Of a DNA stretch of 64,000 nucleotides, positions 35,064 through 43,362 are shown piece after piece. Below the pieces are notes generated by a model that searched no databases, had not been told where the DNA came from, and saw only the letters and a list, made by a program, of their open reading frames with translations. How positions within the stretch are numbered: the stretch's first letter is position 1; each line of letters opens with the position of its first letter. The stretch is from UBA7328 sp002471345 (GTDB taxonomy: Bacteria; Bacteroidota; Bacteroidia; Chitinophagales; Saprospiraceae): positions 1 through 64,000 of the forward strand of contig CAXGOB010000017.1 in assembly GCA_964011275.1 (NCBI GenBank). Direction: 5' to 3'. The position numbers and the translations under genes are program-made.

Positions 35064-36113
35064 TTATTCCACGACAAAAAGATCCCCGTCATTGGCAAAA
35101 TGGATAGGACCTTCGTATCCTTTCAGTTCCTTCTTATACAATGATTTCATGATTCTGATGTCAGGAGCTGGGGCAAAATGATGCAATACGAGTTCCTTTA
35201 CATTTGCCTTAGTGGCGATATCTGCCACTTCTGCTGGAGTAGTGTGATAATCTTGAATGTCGTGAATGATTTTAGCATTTCTAGTCATTCCTGCATCTTG
35301 TACTATCACTTCCATTTTTTGAAGGAGGGAGTTTAGAATGACCTCGTGGAGAAGCAAGTCTGCATCTTTAGACATTTCAAGCAAGAGGTTATTTTTCTTA
35401 GTGTCGCCACTGATGACTACCTTTTTGCCTTTGTATTCTATGGCATAGCCTACAGCAGGTTCTATAGGTTCATGATTGACATCAAATGCCGTGATCGTAA
35501 TTCCGTCGTTATCATACACCACTTCTTTGTCGTCTTGTACATTTTTGAACTCATGAGCTATTGCTCTGGCTTTGGATACATCCATAATAGTGGTTCCGTG
35601 ATGATCTACACGATGTTTGTTTTCTATGTGGAGCAATTGATTTATTGCCTGATTGATAGTATCCGCACCATCGGGACCATAGAGATGCAATTCAGTTGTT
35701 CTTCCCATTAGCCATGACTGACTGACCAATGAGGGCAAATCCATAAAATGATCAGAATGCCAGTGGGTAATGAAGATGCCATCTAGGCGATTGAGTGGTA
35801 ATCCAAAATTGGTTGCCTTCCTCACTACACCATCTCCTACGTCAAACATGAAGAAATGCCCATTCACAATGATAGCGGTGCCAGTCTGTGCCCTATCTCC
35901 TGGCAGAGGTGATGAAGTGCCGACTGTATAGACATAGATACGGTCTTTATCTTCTAGTAATTGATTCATTTCAGCTACTTGTGCCTGATTGTTTTTAAGC
36001 TGTGTATTGAGCATGAAAGGGAGAAGCGTCTCTGGGAAGAAGGTAGTTACCACCATACCTATAATTATGAGGAGGAGAATGAGCCCAAAGAGGTATTTTA
36101 TAATTTTTTTCAT
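35064..36113 (-). CDS. Metallo-beta-lactamase-fold hydrolase, membrane-anchored
   Basis: A 349-residue metallo-beta-lactamase-fold hydrolase with an N-terminal membrane anchor (about 5-25). The metal motif HWHSDH is at 117-122 and the GTSSPLPGDRAQTG strand (64-78) matches the RNase Z/AtsA-like branch. LHHFAPAPD near the C-terminus gives the last His ligand. Branch members include arylsulfatases and phosphodiesterases, and since three other sulfatases lie in the window a sulfate ester is one possible substrate; this is inference. Its ATG overlaps the preceding stop as ATGA, ending a four-gene operon that starts at 37764. Confidence 0.88.
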   Translation of the reverse strand: MKKIIKYLFGLILLLIIIGMVVTTFFPETLLPFMLNTQLKNNQAQVAEMNQLLEDKDRIYVYTVGTSSPLPGDRAQTGTAIIVNGHFFMFDVGDGVVRKATNFGLPLNRLDGIFITHWHSDHFMDLPSLVSQSWLMGRTTELHLYGPDGADTINQAINQLLHIENKHRVDHHGTTIMDVSKARAIAHEFKNVQDDKEVVYDNDGITITAFDVNHEPIEPAVGYAIEYKGKKVVISGDTKKNNLLLEMSKDADLLLHEVILNSLLQKMEVIVQDAGMTRNAKIIHDIQDYHTTPAEVADIATKANVKELVLHHFAPAPDIRIMKSLYKKELKGYEGPIHFANDGDLFVVE

Positions 36114-36769
36114 TGTACAGGATTGATAGAGTTATACTTTTTAAAATTGATTCTCAGCTGTATTAGAAGACATATGATGATCAATAGCAACGGAAATATG
36201 ATAGACAATCCACCCAAGGTTAAAACCGAGGTTGTAGGAAATGCAATCGTTTTTTCCATGGCGGCAATCTTATAATCATGAAATTGGGCAAAGCTTGGAT
36301 CTGTACTCATTTTCATCATTGTTCGCATACTCCGATATCGTACTACAGCACCAGAAGACCATTCATCCACATCATCCAGTCCCCATCTCTCCACGGCATC
36401 AAAAGTCGTATTACCACTGTACAATGGATAACTTCCATGCTTGAGCAAGAAAGAGAATACATGCTTGGTGTAAGTGTCTAGAATCTCACTTGAAGAGTTG
36501 CCAGCTTTTTTTCCATTGATCAGTTGAGGCGTGTCATAGAGCTTAATCGCATTGACCATATATAGTGGTTTGCCATTGTCACTAGCCATCAAAGCTCTTA
36601 GCCGTTGGGTATCTCTGTCAGGGTATATCTTTTGGTATTCACTGGCATAATGGTCTATCTCTTGTGGAGTAAGTGGTCCTTCGAGAGCTCCATGCCACAC
36701 GCTGAATAGGAGGTATATCAAAAAGGCAACTGACCAGTTTATGATGGTATATTTCTGGTGTTTAGTCAT
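36110..36769 (-). CDS. TM-flanked DUF1330-like protein, unknown function
   Basis: A 219-residue protein with a membrane helix near each end (about 11-27 and 184-206) and a soluble domain that resembles DUF1330/ABM folds (PLYMVNAIKLY, RYRSMRTMMKMSTDPSFAQFHDYKIAAMEKTIAFP). It is paralogous to 11428-12048. I chose ATG 36769, which overlaps the stop of the DUF2147 gene as ATGA; a start 8 codons upstream would overlap further. Its own stop overlaps the next ATG in the same way, so it is tightly coupled to the metallo-hydrolase. Confidence 0.8.
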   Translation of the reverse strand: MTKHQKYTIINWSVAFLIYLLFSVWHGALEGPLTPQEIDHYASEYQKIYPDRDTQRLRALMASDNGKPLYMVNAIKLYDTPQLINGKKAGNSSSEILDTYTKHVFSFLLKHGSYPLYSGNTTFDAVERWGLDDVDEWSSGAVVRYRSMRTMMKMSTDPSFAQFHDYKIAAMEKTIAFPTTSVLTLGGLSIIFPLLLIIICLLIQLRINFKKYNSINPVQ

Positions 36770-37131
36770 TTCTTGCCTTCTACTTTTTTCCAATTCAGAG
36801 TCTTGGTAAAGAACCCTGCTGATACTGTAATTACTAATTCACTGTCAGTGGGTTGGATTTTTGCATCTAATGTCTTTCCTCGTTTTGCAGCGAATAATTT
36901 GCCTTTCCATTCTCCTTCTTCTTCTACAAATCCAATTAAGATATCATTGCCGATTTTGGCTTTGGGATTATCAGAGGATATGATTTTGCCATACCAGCCA
37001 TCCTCTTTTTCATAAGTTTCGATGATGGTATTTTCTTCTCCAGTTGCCCAAGTGCCATCTATTGCAACTTGGGAATAGGAATAGCTGCATATAACCATGA
37101 GAAGTAAGATGAACGTAAGTCTTTTTAGCAT
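36766..37131 (-). CDS. DUF2147 family secreted protein
   Basis: A 121-residue exported protein: signal peptide (1-20, ending SYSYSQ), then a beta-rich DUF2147 domain (IDGTWATGEENTIIETYEKED, GWYGKIISSDNPK, WKGKLFAAKRG). Family function is not settled; these are small beta-barrel-like periplasmic proteins. It sits 12 bases after the gene at 37144 and overlaps the next by ATGA. Confidence 0.85.
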   Translation of the reverse strand: MLKRLTFILLLMVICSYSYSQVAIDGTWATGEENTIIETYEKEDGWYGKIISSDNPKAKIGNDILIGFVEEEGEWKGKLFAAKRGKTLDAKIQPTDSELVITVSAGFFTKTLNWKKVEGKK

Positions 37132-37143
37132 TGCTATATAATT

Positions 37144-37764
37144 TTAAAATGGTAAATCTATAGGGCCATGGAAACCATGTCCGCTTTTGAAAAAACAAAC
37201 ACTCGCTGGGCATGGGATTTCAACCACCCAATCCTCTTTGAGGGTTACTTCTTTGATCTTCCAATCATCAGGTAGTTTCCTCTCAAAAATTGATTTATTT
37301 CCAGCAAATCCAAGTGCTTCGGTCGTATTTGGCACCATGTATCTTCCATTTCCTGGGTCAAGAATTTCGATGATGCGACCTTTCAGGAATTTTACAATAT
37401 GATATTTATTTACCTCAAGGACTACCACATCTTTATAGTTCGGGTCTAGTTTGCCAGGTCGGGCCACTCTTGCGAATGTCCTGCCATCGATATCTATGGT
37501 TTCTAATGGACTATCCTTTTCAGCATCGGGAGATCGGCGAAAATAGGCCTCATCATGTGCAGATCGCCCAAACGCTAACTTTCTGAATTCATCTGGCATA
37601 TTCAATGCGGCAAACTCTTTTGCGGAAATTGGCGATTGACTAAGCCAAACATATCCTGACTTTATTTTTTTTATTTCACAAAAGAAATCTAAACCACCTT
37701 TTGTCCAATTATGGATCCAATCGGGATTTCCCATTTCTGTTGTAAGTGTGTTGATGTCGGTCAT
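37144..37764 (-). CDS. Uncharacterised protein
   Basis: A 206-residue protein with no signal peptide and no motif I can assign. Visible features are an acidic/aromatic N-terminus (NPDWIHNWTKGGLDFF), a middle of beta character and a C-terminal PCPASVCFFKSGHGFHG with two cysteines and two histidines that could bind metal. It heads the four-gene operon ending in the metallo-hydrolase, 30 bases from operator site 7. Confidence 0.75.
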   Translation of the reverse strand: MTDINTLTTEMGNPDWIHNWTKGGLDFFCEIKKIKSGYVWLSQSPISAKEFAALNMPDEFRKLAFGRSAHDEAYFRRSPDAEKDSPLETIDIDGRTFARVARPGKLDPNYKDVVVLEVNKYHIVKFLKGRIIEILDPGNGRYMVPNTTEALGFAGNKSIFERKLPDDWKIKEVTLKEDWVVEIPCPASVCFFKSGHGFHGPIDLPF

Positions 37765-37793
37765 AGTTATAATAATGTATGATGACTTAAAAT

Positions 37794-37809
37794 TAGGTTA
37801 TATTTCCTA
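37794..37809. promoter_or_regulatory. Palindromic operator, site 7
   Basis: TAGGTTATATTTCCTA has two mismatched pairs, within a longer ATTAGG-CCTAAT frame. It is 30 bases upstream of the start at 37764. Confidence 0.6.
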
Positions 37810-37954
37810 ATTGTGTGCAAAATAACTTGAAGGTGTTTCTACTTGATGCAAGAGCTTACCACAAAAATCGGCACGAGTTATGATTTTGATTTGTATGTAT
37901 CCTAAAATTAAATTTCCGAACGTAAAGGGCCATAGGTAAAAATAAAGCCTTGAC

Positions 37955-39166
37955 TTATGCTTTAACCAAACAATCTCGATTGATTTCACTCACATTTTTA
38001 CATCCTGATAAAGCCATTGTTAATTCAAAATCTGCTTGCAATTGACGGATCACCTCAGTAACACCATCAGCACCAGCTAATGTTAGCCCAAAAATATGTG
38101 GTCGTCCTAATCCCACGGCGTCAGCTCCAAGAGCCAGAGCTTTAAATACATCAGCTCCACCTCTAATGCCAGAGTCCATTAGAATTGGTATTTTCCCTTT
38201 TACGGCTTTTACAATTTTGGGTAGGGCAGCTATAGAAGAGATAGAGCCATCTACTTGTCTTCCTCCATGATTAGAAACAAAGACTCCATCCATTCCATAT
38301 TTTACAGCCAGTTTAGCATCGTCTTTGTGAAGTATACCTTTTAGAATAATGGGTAGTGAGGTTTGATCTCTGAGAAATGCTAAATCATCCCATGTTGTAG
38401 CAGAATTGTTATAAATCTTTGTAAACATGATAGCACAAGTTTGGCCAAATACTTCCTTATATTTTGGAGATTTTGGATCCAATTCTGGATGTTCTTGTAC
38501 TATCTCTTCTTCTACCAATTTCCTGAAAACAGGATCAGAGGTGTATTGAGCGATTCCTTTCCCAAGTAAAAAAGGCAGATAGGCAATGTCCATATCTCCA
38601 GTTCGCCATCCCAATAGAGTAGTGTCCAAAGTCAGTACTATTCCCTTTGATCCACAAGCTTCTGCTCTTTTTACGAAACTAGAAACCAAGGCTCTTGACT
38701 TAGACCAATACAACTGAAAGAAATGTGGTGTTTCTCTCATGGCTGAAGCACAGGTTTCCATGGGAAAAGAACCTTGATTAGAAAATATATACGGAGTGCC
38801 CGTTGGGGCTGCTCCTTTTGCAATGGCTAAATCCCCTTCAGGATGAACCATCTCAGCTACTCCGACAGGGCATAAGAAAAATGGTGCCGCCATATCTACG
38901 CCAAGTAAATTGGTACTTGTATCTCTGACTTCCACATTTTTTAGCATTTGGGGTACGATGCGATATCTATTGAAATCATTGCGATTGTTGTCTACAGTAT
39001 GACCCAGACCAGCACCACCATTGATATAGGACCTTGCCCCTTCTTCCATTTTAGCATAGGCTTCTTCTTCCATCTTTTTCCATAATGGAGTAAGTAGTGG
39101 AAGTTTCCCTTGGAGGCCTTCTCCATAGGTTTTCATTTGATAATCTTGTGCTGTAAATTTTTCCAT
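37955..39166 (-). CDS. FMN-dependent alpha-hydroxy-acid oxidase/dehydrogenase
   Basis: A 403-residue FMN TIM-barrel enzyme of the lactate/glycolate oxidase group. The catalytic HGGRQVDG loop, preceded by VSNHGG, and LMDSGIRGGADVFKALALGADAVGLGRP are present, as is the FFLCPVGVAEMVHPEGD region. It oxidises an alpha-hydroxy acid to the keto acid; lactate, glycolate, mandelate and longer hydroxy acids are all known substrates. It follows the DUF3604 pair by 29 bases, on the same strand, so it is probably co-transcribed with them. Confidence 0.92.
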   Translation of the reverse strand: MEKFTAQDYQMKTYGEGLQGKLPLLTPLWKKMEEEAYAKMEEGARSYINGGAGLGHTVDNNRNDFNRYRIVPQMLKNVEVRDTSTNLLGVDMAAPFFLCPVGVAEMVHPEGDLAIAKGAAPTGTPYIFSNQGSFPMETCASAMRETPHFFQLYWSKSRALVSSFVKRAEACGSKGIVLTLDTTLLGWRTGDMDIAYLPFLLGKGIAQYTSDPVFRKLVEEEIVQEHPELDPKSPKYKEVFGQTCAIMFTKIYNNSATTWDDLAFLRDQTSLPIILKGILHKDDAKLAVKYGMDGVFVSNHGGRQVDGSISSIAALPKIVKAVKGKIPILMDSGIRGGADVFKALALGADAVGLGRPHIFGLTLAGADGVTEVIRQLQADFELTMALSGCKNVSEINRDCLVKA

Positions 39167-39195
39167 AGTTTAATATTGTTTTAGGTTCTATGGAA

Positions 39196-41106
39196 TTACT
39201 TAGAATTTCCATTATACCAAATTGGAGAAGACCAAGCCCTCTCTTGAGTAGTTGGAGGCACGCCTGATATTGGAGCAACACCAAGAGCTGCAGCATCGTA
39301 AGTCGACCATCTAGGTGTAGGAATCTCCAATACTCTCACATAATATGCTGCAGACTGACTTGTATCAAATGAGGGATCTGTCCACGTCGTCTGTAGACTG
39401 ATTGCTCCTATGTCATTAGTATAAGTGGCAGTTGCAACATCAACTGTAGTACCTATAGCTGTAAGTTTACCATTAGGATCGACATTTCTATCACCTGCCC
39501 AAGCTACCTCAAAAATCGTTTCTTGAGGAGTACCGTCTTGATCTAAATAGCCTTTAATTACTTGCACTCTATCAAGATTGGCTCCGTCAGCGTCTTTTAT
39601 AGCTTGAATAATGAATGTCGGTGACAGATTACTCTCACCTCTCGCCATACCCCTCAAATCACCTCCCATAGGTACTCCATTCGCATAAGCATTATCTAAC
39701 CAATCATTGCCAGAAAGCGAATCTATCTCCATATCCCAGCCTGCAAAAAATCGCACCTTCATACGAGGGCCTGAAGTGGCAAAAGTTTCTTTTCGCTCCA
39801 TGGCTTCGAATAGGGCTTCTCTGGTATTTTCTTTGGCCCAAACCCCTGCCAATCCTGCAGCACTCCAATATCTATTTGGTCTTAGTCTGCTCTCATCCAT
39901 ACGAACTTCTGGTGTAGCATCAACAACTCCTAGTTTGCCAATAAAATTATCTTCCTCCACTGCACTTGCTCCATTGTGTCCATCCGAACTGCCAATAAAT
40001 CCAAATTTAAATGGATTAGTCCCCAAAGATTTTTCAAAGGCTAATCCATCTTTTAAAGCTCCTCGAACATAGCTATGCTCCGGTTGGCTTGGAGGTGGTG
40101 GAAAGGAAGAGGTGAAAGTGTAGGCGTATAGTTCATAATCAGCGAATTCGTCATTTGGCGATAGGATAGGGTGGGTCATGGACTGACCTTTGATCTGTAC
40201 TACTTCATTGATAGGTTCGTTACGGGTACGGTTTTTTGCATAGTCAGCTGTTAATGCTTTTCCACTCATGGTTTCGGCATTATACATCAGTCCATTGCTC
40301 ATATTGGCATTGTGCGGTATGGCCATTACTTCTATACCTTTAGCTCGTTCTTTATCCATCCATTTCCACAAATCTTCAGGATCTTGAGAATTAAAAGCAG
40401 AGAAAGGTATACCTGATACTTTACCTCCTTTAAAAACAACGTTGCGGTGCATATTTTGGGCATATTGCTTTATAGCAAAAACCTTAGATGGATTTGAAGT
40501 CCACTCATAGGCAGGGAAAGTGGTAAACTTCCCAGGTTCATAATGACGATCAGCTGCCTCCACTATCCGTTGCCAAGTGCTCTGAATGATATCCTTTTGC
40601 AAGAGTTCTTTATAAGGCCAACTGGTAGCCATACTCATTCCTATTTTACCAAAGGCTTTTAAAGACTCATCTCTATCAGGACTGTTGATGTCTTTAGCTA
40701 TGTCTAATTTTGCCAGTGGATTATCCGCATCTTGCATCTGCATCATGATACCCATGTACTCAGAGTGATCAGTCACTGCCATGAAGTCCAGAGGCCGCTT
40801 CATTTGTATAGGTTCACCTCCTGCATGGGGGATAGCTTGGCCTTTGGCAAAATTGTAAGCATCATCTGGACTCGTCCGCACATTAAAGATAAAAGCATCA
40901 AAAGACCAACTGGTATGTACATGCAAATCTCCAAAGTATGCATTCCTGTTTTCATTAAAATCAGCTGTTTGAGCCGTATTTACTTTCGTAGCAATGGGTG
41001 CTGTCTCAATGTAGGCTTGCTTGGTAGTTCGAATATGAAAGAACCAGATGTAGCCTAGAAGTGCGATGAGTATGAGAGCTAGTAGGGAGCGGAAAAAGTA
41101 TTTCAT
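39196..41106 (-). CDS. DUF3604 protein (PHP-like metal hydrolase fold), copy 1
   Basis: A 636-residue exported or membrane-anchored protein (N-terminal helix about 5-23). It has the PHP-like metal motif YFGDLHVHTSWSFDAF (His62, His64), MAVTDHSEYMG (about 108-118), IPHNANMSNG and GFIGSSDGHNGAS, so a multi-metal hydrolase fold is likely. The family's natural substrate is unknown to me. It is one of three paralogues in the window (41232 and 50600), the closest being its neighbour at 41232, 125 bases away. All three share the C-terminal TQERAWSSPIWY. Confidence 0.9.
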   Translation of the reverse strand: MKYFFRSLLALILIALLGYIWFFHIRTTKQAYIETAPIATKVNTAQTADFNENRNAYFGDLHVHTSWSFDAFIFNVRTSPDDAYNFAKGQAIPHAGGEPIQMKRPLDFMAVTDHSEYMGIMMQMQDADNPLAKLDIAKDINSPDRDESLKAFGKIGMSMATSWPYKELLQKDIIQSTWQRIVEAADRHYEPGKFTTFPAYEWTSNPSKVFAIKQYAQNMHRNVVFKGGKVSGIPFSAFNSQDPEDLWKWMDKERAKGIEVMAIPHNANMSNGLMYNAETMSGKALTADYAKNRTRNEPINEVVQIKGQSMTHPILSPNDEFADYELYAYTFTSSFPPPPSQPEHSYVRGALKDGLAFEKSLGTNPFKFGFIGSSDGHNGASAVEEDNFIGKLGVVDATPEVRMDESRLRPNRYWSAAGLAGVWAKENTREALFEAMERKETFATSGPRMKVRFFAGWDMEIDSLSGNDWLDNAYANGVPMGGDLRGMARGESNLSPTFIIQAIKDADGANLDRVQVIKGYLDQDGTPQETIFEVAWAGDRNVDPNGKLTAIGTTVDVATATYTNDIGAISLQTTWTDPSFDTSQSAAYYVRVLEIPTPRWSTYDAAALGVAPISGVPPTTQERAWSSPIWYNGNSK

Positions 41107-41231
41107 AATGATGTCATTTAAAAACGAAAAGGTAAGCGTAAACCGATTTTTTTTGAATAAACTGGTGTACTTATTTCCTTAAAACCAATTCTCATATTTG
41201 TTTAGATGAAATGACTGATATCTCTTTTTTA

Positions 41232-43199
41232 TTAGTTTTCCTTATACCATATCGGAGAAGACCAAGCCCTCTCCTGAATAGTCGTAGGCAGATCTGGTAG
41301 AGGCTCAATTCCTAAGGCCGCTGCATCATAAGTAGACCACCTCGGAGTAGGAATTTCTAAAACTCTCAGATAATAAAAAGCCGACTGACTTCCATCAAAT
41401 TCTGGATCTGTCCAAATGGTTTGTAGACTTACATCTCCTACACTGTTTGTATAAGTAGCCGTCGGAATGTCAACTGTGTTTCCAATAGCAGGTAATTTAC
41501 CATTGGCATTAATTTGTCTATCTCCAGCCCATACCACTTCATAAATCTTCTCTTGCTGCTTGCCTTCATCATCCAAATATCCTTTGATGACTTGCACTCG
41601 ATCTAGATTCGCACTTTCCACATCCTTAATAGCCTGAATGATGAAAGACGGTGATTGACCTCTTCCTGACTCCTCGCCCCTGTCTCCTCTCACCTGACCT
41701 TTCAAGTCACTTCCCATCGGCACTCCATTCGCATAAGCTTTTTCTATCCAATCGATGTCGCCTAGTGAATCAACCTCCATATCCCATCCTGCAAAAAATC
41801 TGAGTTTAATCCTTGGCCCAGAAGTAGCAAATGTTTCTTTCCGCTCCATAGCTTCGAAGATGGCTTCTCTGGTATTTTCTTTAGCCCATACTCCTGCTAA
41901 TCCTGCAGCACTCATATATTTTGTTAGTCTTTCTTCTGGTGGATTCAGACGGAGAGATGGCGTAGGATCTGCTAGGCCTATTTTCCCAAAGTAATTATCC
42001 TCCTCTACAGCTGTTGCTGCATTATGACTATCTGAACTGCCGATGAATCCAAATTTGAAAGGATTAGCTCCCAGTTCTTTTTCGAATGCTAATCCATCTT
42101 TTAATGCTCCTCTAACATAGCTATGTTCAGGTTTGCTAAGTGGTGCTTTTACGGAGAATGACGAGGAATAAGGATACAATTCGAACTCAGAAAACTCATC
42201 ATTAGGTGATAAAATAGGATGAGTCATGGACTGTCCTTTTATCTGAACTACTTCATTAATCGGTTCATTACGAGATCGATTTTGTGCATATTCGAGAGTC
42301 AAAGGCTTTCCACTTCTCGTCTCGCTATTGTACGCCGCACCACTGCTCATATTGGTATTATGTGGAATAGCTAGTATCTCAACCCCTTTGGTACGTTCCT
42401 GATCCATCCAAGCCCATAAATCTTCAGGGTCTTGAGAATTGAAAGCAGAGAAAGGAGCACCCGACACTTTACCTCCTTTGAATACCACATTACGATGTAA
42501 TTTTAGAGAAAGCCGCTCTTTAGGAAAGTACTGCATAGGTGCAGAAGACCACTCATAAGCAGGAAAAGTGGTGAACCTTCCTGGCTGATAATGTCTGTCC
42601 GCAGCTTCCACCACACGTTGCCATACAGTCTGAATAAAATCTTCTTGGACAAGCTCTTCATAAGGTGAACTTGTGGCCAGACTGACACCTATTTTCATAA
42701 ATTTTTTCAAGGCATCATTGGCACCTGACTTACTTGCTTGTTCTGGATCTATGCCTTCCTCTGGATCTATAAACTCCTTTGCCATTTCCAATTTCCCTAG
42801 AGAACTTTCAGCATCCTGCATTTCCATAAAAACGCCCATATATTCAGCATGATCTGTCACTGCCATAAAGTCGAGTGGACGTCCTATTTGTATCTGTTTG
42901 CCTATAGCATGGTTGATTGGCTCTCCTTTTCCAAATCGATAAGCATCATCGGGACTGGTCCTAACATTCATCACAAATGCATCAAAAGACCAACTGGTAT
43001 GGATGTGAAGATCTCCGAAGTAGGCATTCCTATTATCATTGAAATCTGCTGTTTGACCATTATGGACTTTAGTGCTTAAGGGTGCTGTGTCGATGTAGGA
43101 TCGTTCAGTGGTGCGTATCTTGAAAAACCAGATTAAGGCCAATAATCCAATAACCAAAAGGGCCAATAGTAGTCTAAGAAGGTATTTTAGATATTTCAT
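41232..43199 (-). CDS. DUF3604 protein (PHP-like metal hydrolase fold), copy 2
   Basis: A 655-residue paralogue with the same layout: N-terminal membrane helix, GDLHIHTSWSFDAF, MAVTDHAEYMG, IPHNTNMSSG, GFIGSSDSHNAATAVEEDN and the ending QERAWSSPIWY. It carries a longer insert near residues 145-165 (EGIDPEQASKSGANDA) that the other copies lack. It is first in a DUF3604-DUF3604-hydroxy-acid-oxidase unit. No palindromic operator was found upstream. Confidence 0.9.
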   Translation of the reverse strand: MKYLKYLLRLLLALLVIGLLALIWFFKIRTTERSYIDTAPLSTKVHNGQTADFNDNRNAYFGDLHIHTSWSFDAFVMNVRTSPDDAYRFGKGEPINHAIGKQIQIGRPLDFMAVTDHAEYMGVFMEMQDAESSLGKLEMAKEFIDPEEGIDPEQASKSGANDALKKFMKIGVSLATSSPYEELVQEDFIQTVWQRVVEAADRHYQPGRFTTFPAYEWSSAPMQYFPKERLSLKLHRNVVFKGGKVSGAPFSAFNSQDPEDLWAWMDQERTKGVEILAIPHNTNMSSGAAYNSETRSGKPLTLEYAQNRSRNEPINEVVQIKGQSMTHPILSPNDEFSEFELYPYSSSFSVKAPLSKPEHSYVRGALKDGLAFEKELGANPFKFGFIGSSDSHNAATAVEEDNYFGKIGLADPTPSLRLNPPEERLTKYMSAAGLAGVWAKENTREAIFEAMERKETFATSGPRIKLRFFAGWDMEVDSLGDIDWIEKAYANGVPMGSDLKGQVRGDRGEESGRGQSPSFIIQAIKDVESANLDRVQVIKGYLDDEGKQQEKIYEVVWAGDRQINANGKLPAIGNTVDIPTATYTNSVGDVSLQTIWTDPEFDGSQSAFYYLRVLEIPTPRWSTYDAAALGIEPLPDLPTTIQERAWSSPIWYKEN

Positions 43200-43362
43200 T
43201 ATGAACGATCTGCTTATTAAAAAATGGTATTGTTAAAGTAAAACATTACAAAGTTTATAAAGCAATTTTTAGGCATTTATCAGAGATTTTCAACCAGTGG
43301 TAAGATTATCTCAACAAGTGATATATTTATCTTCCGTTGGATAGATAAGGAAAAGAACTTTT

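Noticed and set aside
39178..39197. TTTAGGTTCTATGG upstream of the hydroxy-acid oxidase as an operator site
   Set aside because: Only the left half-site is present; the right half does not form a dyad.
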